Positions 1 to 6,221 of a stretch of DNA of 6,581 nt are shown in pieces; within the stretch, counting starts at the first letter, position 1; each line of letters opens with the position of its first letter. Made by a program: the position numbers and the translations under genes. The notes below the pieces were generated by a model that saw only the letters and a program-made list of their open reading frames with translations, was not told where the DNA came from and searched no databases. Source of the DNA: an uncultured Elusimicrobia bacterium (lineage in GTDB: Bacteria; Elusimicrobiota; Endomicrobiia; Endomicrobiales; Endomicrobiaceae); contig ONUQ01000167.1 in assembly GCA_900321055.1 (NCBI GenBank), forward strand, positions 1-6,581, written 5' to 3'.

Positions 1-2240
1 AACTTATTTCATCAAGAGATTTGCAAATAAACGAATCCGCTTTAACGGGAGAATCTTTACCGGTAGAAAAAAATATAAATACATTACAATCTTCAACAGT
101 TCTTGCAGACAGAAAAAATATGTTATATGCTTCTACACTTGTAACTTACGGTAGCGGTAAAGGTGTAGTTGTGTCCACAGGTGATAATACGGAAGTTGGA
201 AAAATTTCACAATTAATTTATTCTACCGATGCACTTGATACTCCTCTTACACAAAAAATGTCAAAGTTTAGTACATTTTTGGTTTATTTAATTATGTCTA
301 TGGCAATAGTTACTTTTATATTTGGAATTGTTCATGGACAACATTGGAAATTAATGTTTACGGCAGCTATCGGGCTTGCAGTTGCAGCAATTCCTGAAGG
401 ATTACCTGCTGCAATAACAATAACACTTGCAATAGGTGTTTCCAGAATGTCCCGAAAGAAAGCTATTATCAGAAAACTTCCGGCCGTAGAAACACTTGGC
501 AGTACTACGGTTATTTGTTCGGATAAAACAGGAACCCTTACCGAAAATCAAATGACTGTTGTAGAAATGTTTACCGACGGTAAAATGTTTGAAGTTTCAG
601 GAACAGGATACAGTTTTGACGGACAAATAAAAGTTAAAGAAACTAACACTGTTATAGGATTAGAATATTCAAAATCGTTTAAGTTATGTTTACAGGCAGG
701 CTATTTATGTAACGATTCAAAGATAATTTCTATTGACGGAAGAAATGATGTTCAGGGAGATCCGACAGAAGGAGCATTAATAGTTTCCGGAGCTAAAGCA
801 AAGCTTAATAATGAACTTTTGGAAGAGTTTCAAAGGATTGACACTATTCCTTTTGAATCTCAGTATCAATATATGGCTACATTACATAAAAATGAGAACA
901 CAAACATTGCATTTGTAAAAGGAGCATTAGAAAAAATTACATGTATGTGTACATATATGCTTGATGAAAAAGGAAATAAAATCGCTTTTAATAAAGAACA
1001 AATATTAAGTGTTGCAAACGATATGGCAACGAGAGGTTTAAGGGTTTTATGTTTTGCATATATGGAAATGGATGAAAATCATAAACAGTTAAAACATGAA
1101 GATATAGCAACAGGTTTAACTTTTGTCGGACTTCAAGCAATGATAGATCCTGCAAGACCTGAAGTTATTGAAGCTGTTCAAAAGTGTCATACTGCAGGAA
1201 TTAAAATAAAAATGATTACGGGAGATCATGCTTTAACAGCTTCCGCAATAGCAAAAGCCATAGGAATAGTTAAAGGGGAAAACCCAAATTATACTGCAAT
1301 GACAGGTAAAGAACTTGAACAATATGATGATGAACAATTAAAAGATATAGCAACAAACTATTCTGTATTTGCCAGAGTAACTCCGGAACAAAAGTTAAGA
1401 CTTGTAAGAGCATTACAGTCAAGAAACAACATTGTTGCGATGACAGGTGACGGAGTAAACGATGCTCCTGCACTTAAACAGGCAAATATCGGTATAGCTA
1501 TGGGTATTACGGGAACGGAAGTTGCAAAAGAATCTGCGGATATGGTTTTAACGGATGATAATTTTGCTTCAATAGTTGCAGCAGTTGAAGAAGGAAGATG
1601 TGTTTTTGATAATATCAGAAAATTTATTATTTGGACATTACCTACAAATATGGCACAAGGTATTGCTATGATGACGGCAATATTTTTAAATAGAACACAT
1701 TTACCTATTTTACCTGCACAAATTCTTTGGATAAATATGTCAACGGCATTGTTTTTGGGAATGATGTTATCTTTTGAACCAAAAGAAGAAGGTATAATGG
1801 TCAGAAAACCGCTGGATCCGAAAATGAAAATTATGGATGGCATTTTCTGGTATAGACTCATAATAATATGTATTTTAATTGTTAGCGGAGTTTTCGTATT
1901 ATTTGATTATGAACTCGCACATGGTGCATCTCTTGAACAAGCAAGAGGTGTAGCAGTTTCAGTCTTTATAGTTTGCCAAAGTATGTATTTGTTAAATTGT
2001 CGTTCAATGTCAAGATCAATGTTTAGTTTAGGGCTATTTTCTAATCCGTATATATGGCTTGGAATATTTATAATGTTTACTACACAATTTATATTTTTAT
2101 ATGTTTCACCGGTAAATAACTTTTTTTCGGTTACGGCAATATCGGTAAGTTCTTGGGTAAGACTTTTTATTTTAGGATTTATGGTTTATGGTGTTATAGG
2201 AATAAGCAAATTTATAGAAAATATTATCAAAAAGAAATAA
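1..2240 (+). CDS. P2-type cation-transporting ATPase, CtpF-like (5' end missing)
   Basis: Membrane pump that couples ATP hydrolysis to cation transport through a phospho-aspartate intermediate. The frame is open from the window edge (first full codon at 3), so about 745 residues are present and the N-terminus, including TM1-TM2, lies outside. The TTG at 21 is an internal codon within the actuator domain. In order, numbering fragment residues: actuator loop TGES (15-18), TM3, TM4 with PEGLP (Glu132), phosphorylation site DKTGT (Asp174), nucleotide-binding GDPTEG and FVKGA (Lys306), hinge TGDGVNDAP (around 483), then TM5-TM10. PEGLP and the hinge motifs place it with P2A (SERCA/PMR1-like) pumps. 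The C-terminal half ([31 protein letters not shown]) matches my recollection of mycobacterial CtpF better than classic Ca2+-ATPases. Gln552, Ala582 and Gln659 occupy positions that carry acidic cation ligands in SERCA, so the transported ion is uncertain. Family assignment is secure; Ca2+ specificity is not. Confidence 0.95.
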   Translation, partial: LISSRDLQINESALTGESLPVEKNINTLQSSTVLADRKNMLYASTLVTYGSGKGVVVSTGDNTEVGKISQLIYSTDALDTPLTQKMSKFSTFLVYLIMSMAIVTFIFGIVHGQHWKLMFTAAIGLAVAAIPEGLPAAITITLAIGVSRMSRKKAIIRKLPAVETLGSTTVICSDKTGTLTENQMTVVEMFTDGKMFEVSGTGYSFDGQIKVKETNTVIGLEYSKSFKLCLQAGYLCNDSKIISIDGRNDVQGDPTEGALIVSGAKAKLNNELLEEFQRIDTIPFESQYQYMATLHKNENTNIAFVKGALEKITCMCTYMLDEKGNKIAFNKEQILSVANDMATRGLRVLCFAYMEMDENHKQLKHEDIATGLTFVGLQAMIDPARPEVIEAVQKCHTAGIKIKMITGDHALTASAIAKAIGIVKGENPNYTAMTGKELEQYDDEQLKDIATNYSVFARVTPEQKLRLVRALQSRNNIVAMTGDGVNDAPALKQANIGIAMGITGTEVAKESADMVLTDDNFASIVAAVEEGRCVFDNIRKFIIWTLPTNMAQGIAMMTAIFLNRTHLPILPAQILWINMSTALFLGMMLSFEPKEEGIMVRKPLDPKMKIMDGIFWYRLIIICILIVSGVFVLFDYELAHGASLEQARGVAVSVFIVCQSMYLLNCRSMSRSMFSLGLFSNPYIWLGIFIMFTTQFIFLYVSPVNNFFSVTAISVSSWVRLFILGFMVYGVIGISKFIENIIKKK

Positions 2241-2277
2241 ATTAATTAATATTAAGCCGGTTATATTTGATTAAGAA

Positions 2278-2306
2278 TTGTTAAGTTGACGGTATGTTGG
2301 TATAAT
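2278..2306 (+). promoter_or_regulatory. Extended -10 promoter of thiM
   Basis: TATAAT at 2301-2306 matches the sigma70 -10 consensus perfectly and is preceded by TG at 2298-2299, the extended -10 element. TTGTTA at 2278-2283 is a reasonable -35 with a 17-bp spacer. Transcription should begin near 2313, giving a leader of about 50 nt before the thiM start at 2363, which has the Shine-Dalgarno AAGAGGT at 2349-2355. ACGGTA occurs twice (2289-2294 and 2314-2319), flanking the -10 box, meaning unknown. The leader is too short for a TPP riboswitch and lacks its conserved core. The promoter call is by inspection only. Confidence 0.65.
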
Positions 2307-2362
2307 GAATTACACGGTAAAAAACTTTTTGAAAAATGTATTGGATTTAAGAGGTAAATAAA

Positions 2363-3157
2363 ATGGAAAAAATATTTGAACGATTACAAAAAGTAAGAAC
2401 TATGGCACCACTAATTCATCATATTACAAATTATGTAACGGTTAGTGCTTGTGCTGATGTTACGAAATGTTTTGGAGCTTCACCTGTAATGGCTGATGCC
2501 GTTGAAGAAGTTCAAGAAATGACAAATATTGCAAATGCACTGGTTTTAAATATAGGAACTTTAAATAGCAATATTATAGAATCAATGAAAGTTGCAGGTA
2601 AACAAGCTAACAAGAAACAAATCCCTGTAGTTCTTGATATTTGCGGAGTAGGTGCAACAACTTTTAGAAACGATAAAGCAAAAGAACTATTGGCATCAAT
2701 AAAAATAACAGTATTAAAAGGTAATGCTTCCGAAATAGCAACAATTGCAGGTTTAGAAACTCAAACTAAAGGTGTTGATGCAGGTGCTGTTGAAACAAAT
2801 ATAACGGATTTAGCAAAGAATTTGGCAACAAAATTAAATGTTGTAGTAGTAATTACGGGTGTTGAGGATATTGTATCTGACGGTAAAGATACTTATGTAA
2901 TAAAAAACGGTTGTTCTACAATGGGTGATATTGTTGGAACAGGTTGTATGTCTTCATCAATCGTAGGAACTTTCTGTGCAATTGAAAAAGATTATGCTTT
3001 GGCTTGTGTATCCGCATTAGTATGTTTTGAAATTTGTGCAGAGCTTGCCAACAAAGAGTCCTGTGGTTTAGGAGATTTTAAAGTTAAATTATTTGATAAA
3101 GTTTTAAGTTTAAATGAAACAATAATAAATGAAAAGAAAAATTTTATGTTAGTATAA
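2363..3157 (+). CDS. thiM: Hydroxyethylthiazole kinase
   Basis: Cytosolic kinase of thiamine salvage that phosphorylates 4-methyl-5-(2-hydroxyethyl)thiazole with ATP to the phosphate joined to HMP-PP by ThiE. The 264-residue length is normal for the ribokinase-like ThiM family. Visible family motifs are PLIHHITNYVT near the N-terminus (residues 16-26), GASPVMAD (38-45), LNIGTL (62-67), LKGNASEI (118-125), a VITG..D.VSDG stretch (163-174) and the catalytic-loop GTGCM with Cys195. The usual LDPVGxGA segment reads LDICGVGA (Asp92), so the Pro-Val pair is replaced. The start at 2363 is supported by AAGAGGT eight bases upstream. It lies 122 bp after the ATPase with its own promoter and 199 bp before nadA. 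No thiE, thiD or thiazole transporter is in view, so this appears to be a stand-alone salvage gene here. Confidence 0.95.
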   Translation: MEKIFERLQKVRTMAPLIHHITNYVTVSACADVTKCFGASPVMADAVEEVQEMTNIANALVLNIGTLNSNIIESMKVAGKQANKKQIPVVLDICGVGATTFRNDKAKELLASIKITVLKGNASEIATIAGLETQTKGVDAGAVETNITDLAKNLATKLNVVVVITGVEDIVSDGKDTYVIKNGCSTMGDIVGTGCMSSSIVGTFCAIEKDYALACVSALVCFEICAELANKESCGLGDFKVKLFDKVLSLNETIINEKKNFMLV

Positions 3158-3161
3158 GAAG

Positions 3162-3177
3162 TTTTGAATGTTAGAAG
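3162..3177. repeat. Intergenic 16-bp repeat, copy 1
   Basis: The 16 bases from 3162 read TTTTGAATGTTAGAAG and recur with one mismatch (TTTTGAATATTAGAAG) at 6085-6100. This copy sits five bases after the thiM stop. Both copies lie outside genes next to further AGAAG/GGAAG or TTAGAA runs with a roughly seven-base rhythm. It may be a member of a degenerate intergenic repeat family, but two copies in an A+T-rich window could also be chance. Confidence 0.35.
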
Positions 3178-3248
3178 TTTAGAAATTTTGCAACCAGATA
3201 AGATGAATAGCCGATGTATTAAAATTGTTTTAAGAATATGAAATAATT

Positions 3249-3258
3249 TGATATATCA
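3249..3258. promoter_or_regulatory. Perfect 10-bp palindrome upstream of nadA promoter
   Basis: TGATATATCA reads the same on both strands and lies 33 bp before the nadA -10 box, where an upstream operator could sit. I cannot match it to a known NAD-pathway regulator site (NiaR, NrtR, NadR, NadQ). Palindromes of this size are not rare in A+T-rich spacers, so the regulatory reading is tentative. Confidence 0.2.
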
Positions 3259-3273
3259 TAAAAAATATAAAAA

Positions 3274-3303
3274 TAAATTTATTATATTGGTATAATAAAT
3301 TTA
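3274..3303 (+). promoter_or_regulatory. nadA extended -10 promoter inside a perfect 13-bp inverted repeat
   Basis: TATAAT at 3291-3296 is preceded by TG at 3288-3289, forming an extended -10 element; no good -35 is present (TAAAAA at 3268-3273). The box is part of a perfect dyad: left arm TAAATTTATTATA at 3274-3286, spacer TTGG at 3287-3290, right arm TATAATAAATTTA at 3291-3303. Transcription would begin near 3303, leaving a leader of about 54 nt, so the dyad would act mainly as DNA, for example as an operator covering the -10. Two more TATAAT strings lie at 3313-3318 and 3331-3336 without TG or clear -35 partners. The dyad is directly visible; its function is inferred. Confidence 0.55.
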
Positions 3304-3356
3304 AAATTAAGTTATAATTTAAGTAAAATGTATAATAAACTACTAAAGGTAACGGT

Positions 3357-4268
3357 ATGCAAATGCAAGAAGAAATAATAAATAAAATTAAAACTTTAAA
3401 AAAACAAAGGAATGCCGTAATATTAGTGCATAATTACCAAAAACAAGAAGTTCAGGAGATTGCAGATTTTATGGGAGATTCTTTAGAACTTAGCAGAAAA
3501 GCTGCAAGTACTAATGCAGATGTAATTGTTTTTTGCGGTGTTCATTTTATGGCAGAAACCGCCTCAATTTTAAGTCCTGACAAAAAAGTATTGTTACCTG
3601 ATTTAAGTTCCGGATGTCCTATGGCAGATATGATAACAAAAGAGCAACTGATAAAGTTTAAAACGGAAAATCTGGGAGCAACAGTCGTTACATATATAAA
3701 TTCAACTGCAGAAGTTAAAGCAGAGACCGATATTTGTTGCACATCATCAAATGCAATAAATGTTGTTAAATCCGTTAAAAATGATAAAATCATTTTTTGC
3801 CCCGACAGAAATTTAGGCTCTTATGTACAAAAAAAATTAAATAAAAAACTTATTTTATGGAACGGATATTGTCCTACTCACATGAGAATGTTACCTGAAT
3901 ATGTTATTGAACAAAAGAAAAAACATCCTAATGCATTATTTTTGGTTCATCCCGAATGTCAACCGGCAACAGTAGAATTAGCAGACGAAGTTTTATCTAC
4001 AACAGGAATATTAAACTATGTAGAAAAAAGTGATAAAGATGAATTTATTATAGGAACGGAAAACGAAATAACATTTATGTTGCAAAGGAAATATCCAAAC
4101 AAAAAATTTTATTCCGTTACGGATTTGGCGGTATGCCCTAACATGAAAAAGAATTCTTTAGAAAAAGTTTTAGATGTTTTACAAGAAATGAAAAATGAAA
4201 TTAAAGTTCAGGAAGAAATAGCCCGAAAAGCTATTGTTCCTATACAAAGAATGTTGGAGGTAAAATAA
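3357..4268 (+). CDS. nadA: Quinolinate synthase (subunit A)
   Basis: Cytosolic [4Fe-4S] enzyme that condenses iminoaspartate with dihydroxyacetone phosphate to quinolinate in de novo NAD synthesis. The 303 residues match the short NadA form typified by Thermotoga maritima rather than the longer E. coli form. The three cluster ligands are all recognisable: Cys87 in GCPMAD, Cys172 in GYCPTH and Cys260 in CPNMKK. Other family marks are HNYQ (24-27), GDSLELS (40-46), TYINSTAEVKA (112-122), CCTSSNAI (127-134) and HPEC (198-201). The C-terminal CxxC disulfide motif of E. coli NadA is absent. The start at 3357 follows AAAGGT (3345-3350) at good spacing; ATG at 3363 is possible but less well placed. 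NadB and NadC, the usual partners, are not in the window. It is followed one base later by ccdA. Confidence 0.97.
   Translation: MQMQEEIINKIKTLKKQRNAVILVHNYQKQEVQEIADFMGDSLELSRKAASTNADVIVFCGVHFMAETASILSPDKKVLLPDLSSGCPMADMITKEQLIKFKTENLGATVVTYINSTAEVKAETDICCTSSNAINVVKSVKNDKIIFCPDRNLGSYVQKKLNKKLILWNGYCPTHMRMLPEYVIEQKKKHPNALFLVHPECQPATVELADEVLSTTGILNYVEKSDKDEFIIGTENEITFMLQRKYPNKKFYSVTDLAVCPNMKKNSLEKVLDVLQEMKNEIKVQEEIARKAIVPIQRMLEVK
4256..4261 (+). promoter_or_regulatory. Strong Shine-Dalgarno for ccdA inside the end of nadA
   Basis: GGAGGT at 4256-4261 overlaps the last codons of nadA and lies eight bases before the ATG at 4270. Together with the one-base gap between the nadA stop (4266-4268) and this ATG, it indicates translation of ccdA from the nadA transcript, probably with coupling. 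Confidence 0.8.
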
Positions 4269-4269
4269 T

Positions 4270-4986
4270 ATGAACTCTCTTGGAAATTTTCCAATATTAG
4301 CAAGTCTGTTTGCAGGAATTTTAACTTTTATAAGTCCTTGTATTTTGCCTTTGATTCCTGTTTATATCACACTGGTTACAGGTTTATCCGTAGAACAATT
4401 AAATGAAAAAAAGCATATAGCTTCTATTTTATTATCTTCAATTTCTTTTATCTTAGGATTTACTGCTGTATTTGTAATTTTGGGTTTATCCGTAACTTTT
4501 TTGGGACAGTTCTTTTTAAATCATATGAATATAATCAGATATATCGGTGGTTCAATAATAATATTATTCGCTCTACAAATGTTAGGCCTTTTTAAAATAC
4601 CTTTCTTTTACAAGCAATTTAGTTGGCTTGATAAAATAAAAAGAACTTCAAATTATTTAACAATATTTTTTATAGGATGTGCTTTTGCTATCAGTTGGAC
4701 ACCTTGTGTTGATCCTATACTTGCTTCAATACTCATCCTTGCTTCAACTTCAGATACTTTACTAAAAGGTGCAACCTTACTGTTAGTGTATTCTTTAGGT
4801 CTTGGAATACCATTTCTGTTAACGGCACTTTTTATCAATAAATTTATATTTGTTTTTAATTCGCTAAAAAAACATTATAAATTAATAGAAAGAATTTCCG
4901 CCACATTACTTATTTTTGTAGGAATACTTGTAATAACGGGCGGATTTTCAAAAATTACAATTTTTGTTACAAAACTTTTTAATTAA
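4270..4986 (+). CDS. ccdA: CcdA-type thiol-disulfide electron-transfer membrane protein
   Basis: Integral membrane protein of the CcdA/DsbD-beta family, which passes reducing equivalents from cytosolic thioredoxin across the membrane to extracytoplasmic thiol proteins (for example for cytochrome c maturation or disulfide repair). The 238 residues form about six hydrophobic helices (roughly 8-34, 50-76, 88-107, 128-158, 164-190, 207-228) and nothing else, as expected for the minimal family member. The redox pair is visible as SPC (Cys24, in the first helix, followed by ILPLIP) and TPC (Cys146, in the fourth, followed by VDPIL). The Gly common after the second Cys in TPCxGP is Asp here. There is no attached or neighbouring thioredoxin-like domain or cytochrome c gene, so the client is unknown. 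It shares a transcript with nadA and ends 16 bp from the converging thrC stop. Confidence 0.92.
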   Translation: MNSLGNFPILASLFAGILTFISPCILPLIPVYITLVTGLSVEQLNEKKHIASILLSSISFILGFTAVFVILGLSVTFLGQFFLNHMNIIRYIGGSIIILFALQMLGLFKIPFFYKQFSWLDKIKRTSNYLTIFFIGCAFAISWTPCVDPILASILILASTSDTLLKGATLLLVYSLGLGIPFLLTALFINKFIFVFNSLKKHYKLIERISATLLIFVGILVITGGFSKITIFVTKLFN

Positions 4987-5002
4987 TTCTATTGCTTTTA
5001 TA

Positions 5003-6067
5003 TTAAAGCCCTATAGCTTTGATAATCTCTTTCATATCAGCTTTAACCTGTGTAGGTTTTACAGCCGACTTAATTGCATTATCAGGATCTTTTAAACCAT
5101 GCCCTGTTAATATACAAACAGCTTTTATATCTTTTTGTTCTTTAAAGAAACCTTTTCTTGTATATTTTAAAAGTCCTGCAAAAGATGATGCCGAAGCCGG
5201 CTCTGCAAATACACCTTCGTATTTTGCTATCATTCTGTATGCTTCTATAATTTCATCATCCGATACCATATCTATAACACCTTTAGACTCATCTCTTGCT
5301 TCTTCTGCTGTTTTCCAAGAGGCAGGATTGCCAATTCTTATTGCTGTTGCAAGTGTTTCCGGTTTATCTATTTTATGTCCTCTAACTATCGGAGCTGCTC
5401 CCTCTGCTTGAAATCCCATAACTTTCGGCAATTTATATTTTTCAGGAAACAATTGATTATATTCTTTATATCCTTTCCAATATGCCGTAATATTACCGGC
5501 ATTTCCAACCGGCATAAATTGATAGTCCGGAGCTTGTTCTAAATATTCACAAATTTCAAAAGCTCCTGTTTTTTGTCCTTGAATTCTGTAGGGGTTAATT
5601 GAATTTACTAATGTCAAAGGATAATTTGTGCTTAGCTCTTTTACAAGTTCTAATGCTTTATCAAAATTTCCATCTATTTCTAAAACTGTTGCACCATGCA
5701 TAACAGCTTGCGAAAGTTTACCTAAAGCAATTTTTCCTTCAGGAATTAATACAACACATTTTATACCTGCTCTTGCTGCATAAGCTGCCGCTGAAGCGGA
5801 TGTGTTACCTGTGGAAGCACAAATAACGGCCTTTGAACCTTCTTCAACAGCTTTTGATACTGCCATTGTCATTCCTCTATCTTTAAAAGAGCCTGTAGGG
5901 TTTAAACCTTCATATTTAAAGTAGATTTCACCCGGGAACCCGATTTCTTTCGGAAGATTTCTTGCGGGTATAAGCGGAGTATCTCCTTCATGTAATGTTA
6001 TTACGGGTGTTTTTTCACTTACCGGTAAATATTTTCTATATTTTTCAATTAATCCTTTGTATGCCAT
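5003..6067 (-). CDS. thrC: Threonine synthase
   Basis: Cytosolic PLP enzyme that converts O-phospho-L-homoserine to L-threonine, the last step of threonine synthesis. The 354-residue product is the normal length for the short bacterial ThrC class (fold-type II PLP enzymes). Seen in order: substrate-side LHEGDTPL (25-32), the PLP lysine Lys62 in NPTGSFKDRG, STGNTSAS (85-92), the PLP phosphate loop GNAGN (188-192), the EPASASS segment (about 289-295) and LTGHGLKDP (320-328). The start at 6067 (MAYKGLI) is chosen because AGAGG lies nine bases upstream and homologs begin close to this sequence. The frame stays open to an ATG at 6130, but that adds a 21-residue Leu/Phe/Lys-rich stretch unlike the family. 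thrS lies 154 bp upstream on the same strand; no clear promoter or terminator separates them. Confidence 0.96.
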   Translation of the reverse strand: MAYKGLIEKYRKYLPVSEKTPVITLHEGDTPLIPARNLPKEIGFPGEIYFKYEGLNPTGSFKDRGMTMAVSKAVEEGSKAVICASTGNTSASAAAYAARAGIKCVVLIPEGKIALGKLSQAVMHGATVLEIDGNFDKALELVKELSTNYPLTLVNSINPYRIQGQKTGAFEICEYLEQAPDYQFMPVGNAGNITAYWKGYKEYNQLFPEKYKLPKVMGFQAEGAAPIVRGHKIDKPETLATAIRIGNPASWKTAEEARDESKGVIDMVSDDEIIEAYRMIAKYEGVFAEPASASSFAGLLKYTRKGFFKEQKDIKAVCILTGHGLKDPDNAIKSAVKPTQVKADMKEIIKAIGL

Positions 6068-6076
6068 TTTTTTGTA

Positions 6077-6081
6077 CCTCT
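6077..6081 (-). promoter_or_regulatory. Ribosome binding site that fixes the thrC start
   Basis: On the minus strand AGAGG lies nine bases before the ATG at 6067. The alternative ATG at 6130 has no comparable site, which favours the 354-residue product. Confidence 0.75.
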
Positions 6082-6084
6082 TTT

Positions 6085-6100
6085 TTTTGAATATTAGAAG
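6085..6100. repeat. Intergenic 16-bp repeat, copy 2
   Basis: TTTTGAATATTAGAAG differs by one base from the copy at 3162-3177. It lies in the thrS-thrC gap, immediately upstream of the thrC ribosome binding site, and is followed on the plus strand by AAGATTGGAAGACC, giving a seven-base rhythm of AGAAG/GGAAG-like units. Copies in two unrelated gaps suggest a dispersed element, but the short length limits confidence. Confidence 0.35.
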
Positions 6101-6221
6101 AAGATTGGAAGACCGAAATATCAAAAACAAAATTGTAAAATTTTCTTTGTAAATTTTATTAATATCTTGTATTTTTTTTTCTACTCTTCCGTTTCTTCAA
6201 TAATCTGTTTTTCCGACATTA

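Noticed and set aside
21..23. TTG as the start codon of the cation ATPase
   Set aside because: The frame is open to the window edge and the residues before it (LISSRD) continue the actuator domain, so the gene begins upstream of the window.
1270..1861. Minus-strand open frames across the ATPase gene
   Set aside because: They lie antisense to a well-conserved coding region, have no family motifs and no ribosome binding sites.
2286..2291. TTGACG as the -35 box of the thiM promoter
   Set aside because: It lies only 9 bp before TATAAT; TTGTTA at 2278-2283 has the proper 17-bp spacing.
2241..2362. TPP riboswitch upstream of thiM
   Set aside because: No CTGAGA-type or downstream THI-box core is present and the predicted leader is only about 50 nt.
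3219..3233. Terminator hairpin after thiM (TTAAAA-TTG-TTTTAA)
   Set aside because: The stem is six A/T pairs with no G/C and no following U-tract, so it is too weak to call.
3542..3793. Minus-strand open frame inside nadA
   Set aside because: Shadow of the nadA reading frame; no motifs and no start signals.
5019..5411. Plus-strand open frame inside thrC
   Set aside because: Antisense to conserved thrC sequence and without recognisable features.
6068..6130. Longer thrC starting at 6130
   Set aside because: The added 21 residues are Leu/Phe/Lys-rich, come from the A+T-rich spacer and unlike the family, and the good ribosome binding site serves the ATG at 6067.
6068..6221. T-box or threonine attenuator before thrC
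   Set aside because: No T-box consensus, no Thr-rich leader peptide and no competing G/C hairpins are visible.
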